Counted from the first letter of the stretch, positions 52,727 to 61,497 are shown. The stretch: DNA of 64,000 bases from Variovorax paradoxus B4 (GCF_000463015.1 NC_022247.1:4774001-4838000), one strand, 5' to 3'. Numbers and translations: made by a program. The notes: generated by a model from the letters alone, not told the origin.

Positions 52727-53164
52727 ATGAAAGTCCAGTCCTATCTGTCCTTCGAAGGCCGCTGCGACGAAGCGCTCGCGTTCTACAAGAAGGCGCTCGG
52801 CGCCGAAGTCGTGCAGCTCATGCGCTACAGCGAGGCGCCCGAAATGCCGCCCTCGTCCGATGCCGACGCCAGCTGCGGCGGCGGCGCGCCGGCGGCCGAC
52901 AAGGTGATGCACGCGGTGGTGCGCATCGGCGAAACCGAGCTGATGGCCTCCGACGGCCGGTGCTCGGGCCAGCCGGAGTTCAAGGGCGTCATGCTGGCCC
53001 TCACCGCCGCCACCGACGCCCAGGCGCGCCAGTGGTTCGATGCGCTGGCCGATGGCGGCCAGGTGATGCAGCCGCTCACGCCGACCTTCTTCAGCTCCAG
53101 CTTCGGCATGCTCGCGGACCGCTTCGGCGTGGGCTGGCTGCTGGTGGTGCACGCCGGCCAGTAA
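52727..53164 (+). CDS. VOC family protein (PhnB-like)
   Basis: A 145-residue glyoxalase-fold protein of the PhnB/YdhR-like branch, with SYLSFEGRCDEALAFYKKALGAEV at the start and FGMLADRFGVGWLLV near the end. The usual N-terminal metal His is not evident, so catalysis is unproven. AAGGA precedes the ATG. First gene of a TetR-controlled string; a second, related VOC gene is two genes on. Confidence 0.87.
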   Translation: MKVQSYLSFEGRCDEALAFYKKALGAEVVQLMRYSEAPEMPPSSDADASCGGGAPAADKVMHAVVRIGETELMASDGRCSGQPEFKGVMLALTAATDAQARQWFDALADGGQVMQPLTPTFFSSSFGMLADRFGVGWLLVVHAGQ

Positions 53165-53209
53165 TCCATCATCAATCGCGACGGTCCGCCCCCCGCTCCA
53201 GGAACCCTC

Positions 53210-53737
53210 ATGCTCAAGAAAATCGCCCTCGCCGTCGTCGCGCTGATCGCGATCGTGCTCATCTACGCCGCCGTCCGGCCCGGCAGCTTTCGCGTCGAGC
53301 GCACGGCGCGCATCGCGGCGCCGGCCGAGAAGATCTTTCCGCTGATCAACGACTTCCACCGCTGGGGCGAGTGGTCGCCCTACGAGAAGCTGGACCCGGC
53401 CATGAAGCGCACTTTCGGCGGCGCACCGGCCGGCCAGGGCGCGACCTACGCGTGGGAGGGCAACGACAAGGCGGGCGCGGGCCGCATGGAAATCGCCGAG
53501 TCCACGCCGGCTTCGAAGATCGCGATCCGGCTCGATTTCATCAAGCCCTTCGAAGCTCGCAACATGGCCGAGTTCACGCTGCAGCCAGAGGACGGCGCGA
53601 CACAGGTGACCTGGGCCATGCACGGCCCGAGCCCCTACATCGCAAAGCTCATGGGCATCTTCTTCAACATGGACCAGATGATCGGCAAGGACTTCGAAAC
53701 CGGCCTTGCCAACCTCAAGACGGCCTCCGAAAAGTAA
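53210..53737 (+). CDS. SRPBCC family protein with N-terminal membrane anchor
   Basis: A 175-residue START/Bet v1-type protein. A single hydrophobic helix (about 5-22) is followed by VERTARIAAPAEKIFPLINDFHRWGEWSPYEKLD, the typical polyketide-cyclase opening, and a long C-terminal helix. It is likely a lipid or hydrophobic-ligand binder attached to the membrane. It lies between two VOC genes in the TetR-linked operon. Confidence 0.87.
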   Translation: MLKKIALAVVALIAIVLIYAAVRPGSFRVERTARIAAPAEKIFPLINDFHRWGEWSPYEKLDPAMKRTFGGAPAGQGATYAWEGNDKAGAGRMEIAESTPASKIAIRLDFIKPFEARNMAEFTLQPEDGATQVTWAMHGPSPYIAKLMGIFFNMDQMIGKDFETGLANLKTASEK

Positions 53738-53755
53738 CCACCGAAAGGAAACACC

Positions 53756-54175
53756 ATGTCTCCCATCCACGCCTACCTCACGTTCGACGGCAACGCGGCC
53801 GAGGCCATGCGCTTTTATGAAAAGACGCTCGGCGGCACCATGCAGATGATGATGACCGTCGGCGAAGCGCCCGGTACCGAGCAGATGCCCGCCGACGCCA
53901 AGAGGCGCATCATGCATGCGTCCCTGGCCTACGGCGACGGCATGCTGATGGCCTCCGACACCGTGCCCGGCCAGACCTACGAAGGCATGAAAGGCTTCGG
54001 CGTTGCGCTGACCCTCGAGACCGTCGCCGAAGCGCGCCGCGTGTTCGACGCCTTTGCCGAGGGTGGCACCGTCTCCATGCCTTTCGACAAGACCTTCTGG
54101 GTCGAGGGCTTCGGCATGGTGACCGACCGCTTCGGCACGCCGTGGCTCATCAACGGCGGCAAGCCGCTGGTCTGA
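53756..54175 (+). CDS. VOC family protein (PhnB-like), second copy
   Basis: A 139-residue glyoxalase-fold protein starting MSPIHAYLTFDGNAAEAMRFYEKTLGG and ending GFGMVTDRFGTPWLING. It is paralogous to the VOC gene at 52727, sharing the same opening and the MASD and FGMxxDRFGxxW blocks. It has a normal AAGGAA ribosome site 18 bases after the SRPBCC stop. Role unknown. Confidence 0.88.
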   Translation: MSPIHAYLTFDGNAAEAMRFYEKTLGGTMQMMMTVGEAPGTEQMPADAKRRIMHASLAYGDGMLMASDTVPGQTYEGMKGFGVALTLETVAEARRVFDAFAEGGTVSMPFDKTFWVEGFGMVTDRFGTPWLINGGKPLV

Positions 54176-54211
54176 ATCCACCTCACTCGCAATTTGCAGG
54201 AATCGCTCTTC

Positions 54212-55702
54212 ATGACCGACACACTCGACAACAACCGAAAGCGCTGGCTCGCATTGATGGTGCTGTGCCTCGGCGTGCTGATGATCGTGCTCGACACCAC
54301 GATCGTGAACGTGGCGCTGCCCTCGATCCGCACCGACCTCGGCTTCACCGAGACCTCGCTGGTCTGGGTGGTGAATGCCTACATGCTGACCTTCGGCGGC
54401 TTCCTGCTGCTGGGCGGGCGGCTGGGCGACCTGTACGGCCACCGCAGGCTTTTCCTGATCGGCCTCGTGCTGTTCACGCTGGCCTCGCTGGCCTGCGGCC
54501 TCGCCAACTCTCAGGCCCTGCTGGTCGCGGCGCGCGCGGTGCAGGGGCTGGGCGGCGCGGTGGTCTCGGCGGTGGCGCTCTCGCTGATCATGAACATCTT
54601 CACCGAGCCGGCCGACCGCGCCAAGGCGATGGGCGTCTATGGCTTCGTCTGCGCGGGCGGCGGCAGCATCGGCGTGCTGCTGGGCGGGCTGCTCACGAGC
54701 ACGCTGAGCTGGCACTGGATCTTCCTGGTGAACCTGCCGATCGGCGTGGCGGTGTATGCGCTGTGCATTGCGCTGCTGCCCTCCGCGCGCGGCCATGCCC
54801 ATGGCGAAAAGCTCGACGTGGCCGGCGCGGTGGCGGTGACGCTGTCGCTGATGCTCGCGGTGTATGCCATCGTCAACGGCAACGAGGCCGGCTGGCAGTC
54901 GGCGCAGACGCTCGGCCTGCTGGGTGCGGCAGTGGTGCTGATGGTGCTCTTCATCGCCATCGAGGCCCGGGTGCAGCATCCGCTGATGCCGCTGGGCCTG
55001 TTCCGGCTGCGCAGCGTTTCGGTCTCCAACGTGGTGGGCGTGCTGTGGGCGGCGGCCATGTTCGCGTGGTTCTTCATTTCCGCGCTCTACATGCAGCTGG
55101 TGCTGGGCTACACGCCGATGCAGATCGGCCTGGCGTTCCTGCCGGCCAACCTGATCATGGCGGTGTTCTCGCTGGGCATCTCGGCCAGGCTGGTGATGCG
55201 CTTCGGCATCCGCAGGCCGCTGTCCGTGGGGCTCTGGCTGGCGGCCATCGGGCTCGCGCTGTTCGCGCGAGCGCCGGTGAACGGCAGCTTCGTGGTCGAC
55301 GTGCTGCCGGGCATGCTGCTGCTCGGCCTCGGCGCGGGCATGGCGCTGAATCCGCTGCTGCTCGCGGCCATGAGCGAGGTGAGTCCGACCGAGTCGGGTC
55401 TGGCCTCGGGCGTGGTCAACACGGCCTTCATGATGGGCGGGGCGCTGGGCCTGGCGGTGCTGGCCAGCGCCGCCGTTGCGCGCACCGCGTCGATGGAGGC
55501 GGCCGGCGCAACGCTTGCCCTCGCGCTCACCGGCGGCTACAACCTCGCGTTCCTCATCGGGGCGGTCTTCGCGGCCGTGGCGGGGCTGCTCGGGGCCGTG
55601 CTGCTTCGCACCGCATCGCCAGGGTCCACCCAGAACAACAAAGACAACAACAAGGGGGCCGCGGCATCCGCAGGCACGGCCAACCGTGCAGCGGCGTCCT
55701 GA
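54212..55702 (+). CDS. MFS transporter, DHA2 (EmrB/QacA) family
   Basis: A 496-residue major facilitator with 14 predicted helices. Family motifs: LDTTIVNVALPSI in the first helix (DHA2 motif D1), GGRLGDLYGHRR (motif A) and GVLLGGLLTSTLSWHWIFLVNLP (motif C region). Expected to export drugs or hydrophobic compounds with protons. AGGA precedes the ATG at 54212. A hydrophilic Asn/Lys/Ala tail ends the protein, followed at once by a terminator. Confidence 0.92.
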   Translation: MTDTLDNNRKRWLALMVLCLGVLMIVLDTTIVNVALPSIRTDLGFTETSLVWVVNAYMLTFGGFLLLGGRLGDLYGHRRLFLIGLVLFTLASLACGLANSQALLVAARAVQGLGGAVVSAVALSLIMNIFTEPADRAKAMGVYGFVCAGGGSIGVLLGGLLTSTLSWHWIFLVNLPIGVAVYALCIALLPSARGHAHGEKLDVAGAVAVTLSLMLAVYAIVNGNEAGWQSAQTLGLLGAAVVLMVLFIAIEARVQHPLMPLGLFRLRSVSVSNVVGVLWAAAMFAWFFISALYMQLVLGYTPMQIGLAFLPANLIMAVFSLGISARLVMRFGIRRPLSVGLWLAAIGLALFARAPVNGSFVVDVLPGMLLLGLGAGMALNPLLLAAMSEVSPTESGLASGVVNTAFMMGGALGLAVLASAAVARTASMEAAGATLALALTGGYNLAFLIGAVFAAVAGLLGAVLLRTASPGSTQNNKDNNKGAAASAGTANRAAAS

Positions 55703-55730
55703 GGGCCCGCCCGGCCGGCGGCCCCTTTTT
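55703..55730 (+). terminator. Rho-independent terminator after MFS gene
   Basis: GGGCC, bulged C, GCC pair with GGC and GGCCC around a five-base loop, followed by TTTTT. The stem begins one base after the stop codon. The DUF1428 gene follows 37 bases later. Confidence 0.75.
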
Positions 55731-55766
55731 CTTTCCTTTCTTCCGTTTCTTTCAAGGAGACTTCCA

Positions 55767-56126
55767 ATGGCTCGCTATGTCGATGGCTTCATCGTTCCCA
55801 TTCCCTCGAACAACATCGAGGCCTACCGCAAGCTGGCGCGCAAGGCGGGCAAGATCTGGATGGAATACGGCGCACTCGAATACGTGGAGTGCGTGGCCGA
55901 CGACGTGAAGCCCGGCAAGCTCACTTCGTTTCCGCAGAGCGTGAAACAGAAGGCCGACGAAACCGTGGCGTTCTCGTGGATCATCTACAAGTCGCGCAAG
56001 CACCGCGACGCGGTCAACGCCAAGGTGATGGCCGACCCGCGCCTTGCCGCGATGGACCCCAAGACCTTGCCCTTCGATGGGAAGCGGATGATCTTCGGCG
56101 GGTTCAAGTCGATCGTCGAGTTCTGA
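55767..56126 (+). CDS. DUF1428 family protein
   Basis: A 119-residue protein of the DUF1428 family (dimeric alpha-beta barrel), beginning MARYVDGFIVPIPSNNIEAY and ending FDGKRMIFGGFKSIVEF. AAGGAG precedes the ATG. It is a frequent companion of VOC/SRPBCC genes in proteobacteria; the activity is unknown. The upstream terminator means it may be expressed by read-through or its own promoter. Confidence 0.92.
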   Translation: MARYVDGFIVPIPSNNIEAYRKLARKAGKIWMEYGALEYVECVADDVKPGKLTSFPQSVKQKADETVAFSWIIYKSRKHRDAVNAKVMADPRLAAMDPKTLPFDGKRMIFGGFKSIVEF

Positions 56127-56141
56127 CCTGAGACCCCGGCC

Positions 56142-56900
56142 TCAGGCGAAGAATCCGTCGTAGACGAGCTTGAGGCCGGTCAGCAGCATGCCCAGGTACA
56201 CGAAGCGATAGAACCACGTCGCATCGATGCGCCGGGCAATGCGAATGCCCACCCACACGCCGAGCGGCGCCAGGGGCATCAGCGCCAGCGAAGTGGCCAG
56301 CGTGCGCAGGTCGATCAGGCCGAGCCATGCGTAGGGGATCCACTTGCTCAAATTCACCACGAAGAAGAAGTACGCCATGGTGGCGGTAAACACCACCGGC
56401 TTGAGCCGCAGCGGAATCACGTAGGCATTGATCGGCGGCCCGCCGGCATGCGCAATGAAGCTCGTGAACCCCGAGACCGCGGTGAGCGCCGCACCCACGG
56501 CGCGCGAGGGCAGCGGGTCGTCCGGCTTGGGCGGAAACACCAGCCGCTGCGCCAGGAACAGCAGCGTGAACACGCCGACGATGCCCGCCACGGTGTGGGC
56601 CGAGAGCGTGCGGAAAAGCAGCGTGCCGATCACCGTGCCGAGCAGCCCGAAGGGAATCAGGAACTTGAGCAGCGCGCGGTCGAAGTCATTGCGGAAGGCG
56701 GCCAGGCCGAGCAGGTCCATCAACAGCAGCAGCGGCATCAGGATGGCCGCGGCCTGCGGCACGGTGACCGCCAGCGCCATCAGCGGCACCGCCAATGACC
56801 CGAAGCCGGCGCCGAAGCCGCTCTTGCTGATGCCCAGCAGCAGCACGGCGGGAACGGCAACCGCATAGAAATGCGGATCGGTGATGAGGGGAAAGACCAT
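56142..56900 (-). CDS. Sulfite exporter TauE/SafE (TSUP) family permease
   Basis: A 252-residue membrane protein with about seven to eight helices. ISKSGFGAGFGSLAVPLMAL near residue 25 and GFTSFIAHAGGPPINAYVIPL near 145 are the duplicated TSUP motifs. Members export or import sulfite, sulfoacetate or other small anions; cargo unknown. ATG at 56900. It is convergent with the DUF1428 gene. Confidence 0.92.
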   Translation of the reverse strand: MVFPLITDPHFYAVAVPAVLLLGISKSGFGAGFGSLAVPLMALAVTVPQAAAILMPLLLLMDLLGLAAFRNDFDRALLKFLIPFGLLGTVIGTLLFRTLSAHTVAGIVGVFTLLFLAQRLVFPPKPDDPLPSRAVGAALTAVSGFTSFIAHAGGPPINAYVIPLRLKPVVFTATMAYFFFVVNLSKWIPYAWLGLIDLRTLATSLALMPLAPLGVWVGIRIARRIDATWFYRFVYLGMLLTGLKLVYDGFFA

Positions 56901-57029
56901 GGGGAAGGAAACGGCGCAGAAAAAAGCCCGCCGAGTCGGCTGGCGGGCAGTGCGAGCGTAGCAGGATGGCGCGGGCCCTGCAGGCGCCGCGGCACGGCAC
57001 TTACGCGGCCATGGGCCATCTTCGGAAAC

Positions 57030-57045
57030 TGTGCGTAAACGCACA
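57030..57045. promoter_or_regulatory. Palindrome upstream of doxX-like gene
   Basis: TGTGCGT-AA-ACGCACA is a perfect seven-base inverted repeat, 82 bases before the DoxX ATG, in the 227-base gap that separates it from the divergent TSUP gene. No other clear feature was found in that gap. It could bind a regulator of either gene. Confidence 0.45.
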
Positions 57046-57127
57046 TACCGGCAGGCGGCGGCTCCGCACACTGCAAGTACAACCGCCGCACCCCGCGGCG
57101 GCCCTCCCATTTTTTTCAGGATCCGCC

Positions 57128-57604
57128 ATGAACACCCAGGCCGTAGCCGCCAACTCCGCGCGTGCGCCGATCGCACCTTCGCAGGCTTCCTCCGTCTCCC
57201 CCGCCACGCTGGACGATTCCGGCAAGCTGCTGCTGCGCGTGGCGATCGGCGTGCTCGTGCTGCTGCACGGCATTTTCAAGATCTCCGCCGGCGTGGGCTT
57301 CGTGAGCGCGATGCTGGTGAAGGCCGGCCTGCCGGGCGGGCTGGCCTACCTGGTGTACGTGGGCGAGATCGTGGCGCCGCTGCTCATGATCGCCGGCTTC
57401 TGGACCCGCGCCGCCGCCGGCGTGGTCGTCATCAACATGCTCGCAGCCTTTGGCCTGGTGCACATGGCCGACCTGTTCGCCCTGACCAAGCAGGGCGGCT
57501 GGGCGCTCGAGCTGCAAGGCCTGTACCTGTTCGGCGCGCTGGCAGTGGTGCTGCTGGGCGCGGGCCGCTTCAGCCTCGGCGGTCTGCGCGGCCGCTGGAA
57601 CTGA
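57128..57604 (+). CDS. DoxX family membrane protein
   Basis: A 158-residue four-helix protein of the DoxX family. After a ~25-residue polar N-terminus comes LLLRVAIGVLVLLHGIFKISAG, then LVYVGEIVAPLLMIAGFWTRAAA. DoxX-like proteins are linked to redox stress and quinone reactions, without a settled function. CAGGA precedes the ATG. Convergent with the Crp/Fnr gene. Confidence 0.9.
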   Translation: MNTQAVAANSARAPIAPSQASSVSPATLDDSGKLLLRVAIGVLVLLHGIFKISAGVGFVSAMLVKAGLPGGLAYLVYVGEIVAPLLMIAGFWTRAAAGVVVINMLAAFGLVHMADLFALTKQGGWALELQGLYLFGALAVVLLGAGRFSLGGLRGRWN

Positions 57605-57616
57605 GCCTCCGCCGGC

Positions 57617-58336
57617 TCAGCCGGCGTCGCCTCGTACCTGTGAAACCATCGCCTCGAGCCGGGCGACGTCGGCCACCAGCAGGGCCTTGCCCTCTTTCTG
57701 CAACACGCCGCTGCGCGCCAGCACGTTGAGCTCGCGGGTCACCTGCTCGCGGTTGGTGCTGATCTGGCTCGCCAGCGCCGCATGCCTGGGCGCCGGCTCC
57801 AGCCGCGCCTGGTTGTACGCCACGCCCGCGGTTCGCGCGAGGCGCAGCAACTCGGCATGCAGCCGGTTCTGGACCCCCAGCGTGCTCAGGTCGATCACGC
57901 GCTCCGACAGCTGGCGCACCAATGACGCCAGCCGCTGCATCACCCGCTCGGCCACCAGCGGCTCCTCGCGCAGCAGGCCCAGGAAGGCGGCGCGGTCGAG
58001 GCTGGCAAGCACGCTGGGCAGCAGCGTGACCACGTCGGCCGAACGCGGCCCGCCGTCGATGGCGGCAATGTCGCCGAAGTGCTCGCCGGCTTCCGAATCC
58101 CTGAAAGTCACCTGCCGCCCATTGGCCGCATAAGTGGTCACGCGGACCCGGCCCGAAACCAGCATGAACACCTCGCCCTGCTGCTCGGCGCGCAGCAGCA
58201 GGGGTTTACCGGCCTCGACGCTGTGCCACAGGCATTGCTGCGCGAGCAGGTCGAGCCGCTGGTCTGAAAGGCCTTCGAAAAGCGCGATGCGGCGCAGCGC
58301 GAGGCTGGAACGGGGGGTGCTTGAAGTTGGGGCCAT
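57617..58336 (-). CDS. Crp/Fnr family regulator with cAMP-type binding cassette
   Basis: A 239-residue Crp/Fnr-type regulator. The cyclic-nucleotide domain occupies about residues 20-140; its phosphate-binding cassette reads HFGDIAAIDGGPRSADV, keeping the Arg-Ser of Crp and with Asp for the Crp Glu. No FNR cysteine cluster is present. The C-terminal winged helix has ALASQISTNREQVTRELNVL. It is divergent from an adenylate cyclase gene with 54 bases between starts, so it may read the cAMP made by it. ATG 58336 is used; 58360 adds eight residues. Confidence 0.9.
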   Translation of the reverse strand: MAPTSSTPRSSLALRRIALFEGLSDQRLDLLAQQCLWHSVEAGKPLLLRAEQQGEVFMLVSGRVRVTTYAANGRQVTFRDSEAGEHFGDIAAIDGGPRSADVVTLLPSVLASLDRAAFLGLLREEPLVAERVMQRLASLVRQLSERVIDLSTLGVQNRLHAELLRLARTAGVAYNQARLEPAPRHAALASQISTNREQVTRELNVLARSGVLQKEGKALLVADVARLEAMVSQVRGDAG

Positions 58337-58390
58337 GCCGGTGGGTAGGGGCGCGCGCATTATGCTCGGGTGCCCCCTTCGAAGCCCTTC

Positions 58391-60034
58391 ATGGACAGAC
58401 GCTCTCCACCCATCGCCCTGCTGCCGCGATCGCCGACCCGGCGCAACCTCCGATGGACGAGCGGGCTGGTGCTGATGGCCTATGTCACGGCGCACCTGCT
58501 GAACCATTCGCTGGGCATCGCCTCCTTCGCGGCGGCCGAGTCGGTGCTGCGCGGCGTGCAGGTCTTCTGGCACAGCCTGCCGGGCACGCTGCTGCTGTAT
58601 GGTGCGGCCAGCGTGCACCTGGCGCTGGCCGTGGCCGCGCTGTGGGAGCGCCGCACGCTGCGCATGCCGCCGCTCGAGGGCCTGCGCGTGCTGCTGGGCT
58701 TTGTGCTGCCGCTGCTGCTGGCCACCCACCTGACCGCCATGCGCGGCGCCTACCTCGCCTACGGCATCGAGGGTTCCTACGTCCGCGTGGTCTCGGGCCT
58801 GTGGAGCCTGCCGGGCGCCGGCGCGCAGTTCACGATGCTGCTTGCGGCCTGGACCCATGGCTGCCTCGGCATCCACTTCGCGCTGCGGGCGCGGCCGGCC
58901 TACCGCCGCTTTTCCTATCTGCTGCTGGCCATTGCCGTCGTGCTGCCGCTCGCGGCGATGATGGGTTTCGTCTCGATGGGGCGCGAGTTCCAGTGGACCG
59001 GCGTGCCGCCTGCGGCGCTGCCAACCCCGGCCGAGGGCCGTGCGCTCGACACGGCGGAAGGCCGCATCAAGCTCTTCTACGCGCTCGGCCTGGCCGCCCT
59101 GCTGGCGGCGTACGGGGCGCGCAACTGGTTCGCGCGCCGCGCGCGCGGGCTGTCGATCGCGCTGCGCTACCCCGGCCGCACGGTGCACGTGCCGCGCGGC
59201 TGGAGCGTGCTGGAGGCGAGCCGCTCGCACGGCATCGCCCATCTCTCGGTGTGCGGCGGCCGGGCACGCTGCTCGACCTGCCGCGTGCGCGTGCTCGGCC
59301 CCGCACAGCACACGGACCCGCCCGACCGCGACGAGCAGCGAACGCTCGAGCGCGTGCGCGCACCGGGCGGTGTGCGGCTGGCCTGCCAGCTGCGCCCGCG
59401 AGGCGACATTGAGGTCATCCCGCTGTTCGCGCCGGCAAGCCACGGAAGGCAGCCGGCGCCGGCCAGCAGCTTCGGCCGCGAGCGCGACGTGGCCATCTTG
59501 TTCGTGGACCTGCGGCGCTGGTCGGGGCTGTCGGAAGGGCAATGGCCCTTCGACCTGGCCTATGTGCTCGACCGCTACTTCGCCACCGTGGGCGCCGCGG
59601 TGCGCGAATGCGGCGGCGTGCCGAACCAGTTCATCGGCGACAGCGTGATGGCGATCTTCGGGCTCGACACCGACCTGCCCACTGCCTGCCGGCAGGCGCT
59701 GCGCGCGACCGAACTCATCGGCCAGCGCATGGATGCGTGGAGCGAAGGCTTCGAAGCCCAGTTCGGCCAGCCGCTGGACTTCGGCATGGGCCTGCACGCC
59801 GGACGCGCGGCGGTGGGTGAAGTGGGCTACCTCGACACGACCACCTTCACCGCGATCGGCGAAGTGGTCAACACCGCGAGCCGGCTTCAGGACCATTCCA
59901 AGACGGCCGCATCGCGCCTGGTGGTCTCGGTGTATGCCGCGCAGCAGGCCGGCTTCGCGCATGCGGGGGGACAGGTCGAAATGCTGGCCGTGCGCGGCCG
60001 CTCCGAGCCGCTTGCGGTGATCTGCTCCGAGTAG
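58391..60034 (+). CDS. Membrane adenylate cyclase with haem-type anchor and [2Fe-2S] domain
   Basis: A 547-residue class III cyclase of the CyaC type. Six hydrophobic helices (about 22-245) bear histidines in four of them: His35/39, His76, His113 and His156/162, matching the tetra-histidine pattern of dihaem succinate-quinone reductase anchors. A ferredoxin domain follows with Cys288, Cys294, Cys297 and Cys332. The catalytic domain (about 362-547) has metal Asp373 in FVDLRRW and Asp417 in IGDSVMAIFG, and the transition-state Asn494/Arg498 in VVNTASR. S. meliloti CyaC of this plan is known to respond to the quinone redox state. GTG at 58370 is an alternative start. Confidence 0.92.
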   Translation: MDRRSPPIALLPRSPTRRNLRWTSGLVLMAYVTAHLLNHSLGIASFAAAESVLRGVQVFWHSLPGTLLLYGAASVHLALAVAALWERRTLRMPPLEGLRVLLGFVLPLLLATHLTAMRGAYLAYGIEGSYVRVVSGLWSLPGAGAQFTMLLAAWTHGCLGIHFALRARPAYRRFSYLLLAIAVVLPLAAMMGFVSMGREFQWTGVPPAALPTPAEGRALDTAEGRIKLFYALGLAALLAAYGARNWFARRARGLSIALRYPGRTVHVPRGWSVLEASRSHGIAHLSVCGGRARCSTCRVRVLGPAQHTDPPDRDEQRTLERVRAPGGVRLACQLRPRGDIEVIPLFAPASHGRQPAPASSFGRERDVAILFVDLRRWSGLSEGQWPFDLAYVLDRYFATVGAAVRECGGVPNQFIGDSVMAIFGLDTDLPTACRQALRATELIGQRMDAWSEGFEAQFGQPLDFGMGLHAGRAAVGEVGYLDTTTFTAIGEVVNTASRLQDHSKTAASRLVVSVYAAQQAGFAHAGGQVEMLAVRGRSEPLAVICSE

Positions 60035-60059
60035 CAGCCGTCGGCAAACGCGGTGCGCT

Positions 60060-61097
60060 TCAGGCCGGCGCCACCTTCACGGTGGCCGCACCGGGCGCTT
60101 GCGTGATGGCGTAGCGCACCGGCAGGAAGCGTTCGATCACCGCGCAGTTGGTACGCGTGTGCTCGGTCACTTCGCTGCAGGTGAAGGTGCCGCCGCGGCC
60201 GCTTCGCCATGCCGCCAGCCCCTGCAGCAGGGCCAGTTGATCGGCAAGGTGCGGCCCCACGGCCGCCTGGCTGTTCTGGAATTCGCGCAGCTCCTTCACC
60301 AGCCCGTGCGCCACCTGCTCGGCGCTCAGCGACTTTTCGCCGAAGGCCGTGAAGACCTCGGTGACCTGCTCGTACGCCAGCGTGGCAAGCAGCGCGTTGC
60401 CGGGCCCCTCGTTCTGGCGCGCCGTTCCGGTGCGCAGCTGCTCGCCGGACCATCCCATGGCCTTGCCCAGCGTTTCCAGCTCGCGCGTGGCGACGTGGCG
60501 CGCAAGCCCCGGCGCCAGGCACTCCGCATGGCCCGACAGGAGCGCGCCGCGGGTCGCCAGATCGAAAGGCCGCAGCCCAGCGGCGGCCGGCACGATGGTC
60601 GCTTCGACCTCGCCGCCGCCGGCGGGATAGAAACCGCAGCGGCGCAGCACCAGCTGCAGGTCCGCGCCCAGGCGGCGCACCAGCGGCGCAAAGGCGCGTT
60701 CCAGAAAATGGAAGGGTGGCGCCATCGGGTTGTGTGTTCCGCCGCTCAGATGCAGATGGCTCGGCGCATCGGCCAGCAGCAGCGGCGGCAGCACCGTCTG
60801 CAGGACCAGCATGCAGCTGCCCGCACTGGCAATCGCGAAGCGGTAGTCGCCCGCGCGCACCGGCCCGGGCACGAAGCGCAGCGACTGCGAACCGAGCTCG
60901 GCCCCTTCCACCTGCGCGCCGCTGATCCGGGCTGCGGCATTCACGCACGCCAGGTGCTGGCGCATCAGGCCCGGCTTGACGCGGCCCGCGCGAATCTTCT
61001 CGATGGCCACGGGCTGGCCCGTAGCCACCGACAGGGCCAGGCTGGTGCGCAGGATCTGCCCGCCGCCCTCGCCTTGCGAACCGTCGAGCTCGATCAT
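60060..61097 (-). CDS. rtcA: RNA 3'-terminal phosphate cyclase
   Basis: A 345-residue RtcA. The signature GSQGEGGGQILRTSLALS is at residues 6-23, and the adenylated His lies in SEVTEHTRTNCAVIERFL near the C-terminus. It converts RNA 3'-phosphate ends to 2',3'-cyclic phosphates using ATP. GGAGG precedes the ATG at 61097, which overlaps the zinc-ribbon gene stop by four bases. Confidence 0.95.
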   Translation of the reverse strand: MIELDGSQGEGGGQILRTSLALSVATGQPVAIEKIRAGRVKPGLMRQHLACVNAAARISGAQVEGAELGSQSLRFVPGPVRAGDYRFAIASAGSCMLVLQTVLPPLLLADAPSHLHLSGGTHNPMAPPFHFLERAFAPLVRRLGADLQLVLRRCGFYPAGGGEVEATIVPAAAGLRPFDLATRGALLSGHAECLAPGLARHVATRELETLGKAMGWSGEQLRTGTARQNEGPGNALLATLAYEQVTEVFTAFGEKSLSAEQVAHGLVKELREFQNSQAAVGPHLADQLALLQGLAAWRSGRGGTFTCSEVTEHTRTNCAVIERFLPVRYAITQAPGAATVKVAPA

Positions 61098-61471
61098 GCG
61101 CGGCCTCCTTCCTGCGCCGCGGCCGCGCCGGAGCGCAGAAGCGCGCGCCTTGCGAGCCGGCAGGCACGGCAGCGCACCGCCGTGCTGTTGATGTTTCCCA
61201 GCGCCACCTCGTACCACCACTTCTGCTGCTTTGCCGTCCACACTTCGCCGACACCGCAGTCGCGGCAAGTGAAAGCCTTGTCCACATAGAACGTGGGCAG
61301 CAGCCCGTAGGTATTGTTGTGCGCGGCCAGCAGCGCCGTATCGGCGACCACCAGGCCGGCACCAGCCACCGGCCGCTCGCCGGCGGACAGCCGTTGTTCG
61401 GCCACCCTGCGCGCGGCGCGTTCGAGCCGATGTGCCTTGATTTCGGCGCGGCGTTGCTTGTTGCTTTTCAT
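61094..61471 (-). CDS. Zinc-ribbon protein in the rtc operon
   Basis: A 125-residue basic protein. After a Lys/Arg-rich N-terminal helix comes YVDKAFTCRDCGVGEVWTAKQQKWWY and a second pair CRAC, forming a four-cysteine ribbon of the zf-trcl type. It sits between rtcB and rtcA and overlaps rtcA (ATGA), so it is expressed with them. Basic charge plus zinc ribbon suggests nucleic-acid binding, perhaps as a partner of the ligase or cyclase. No function is known to me. Confidence 0.85.
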   Translation of the reverse strand: MKSNKQRRAEIKAHRLERAARRVAEQRLSAGERPVAGAGLVVADTALLAAHNNTYGLLPTFYVDKAFTCRDCGVGEVWTAKQQKWWYEVALGNINSTAVRCRACRLARRALLRSGAAAAQEGGRA

Positions 61472-61497
61472 GGCCCCTCTTCTTCTTCCTCAATGCC

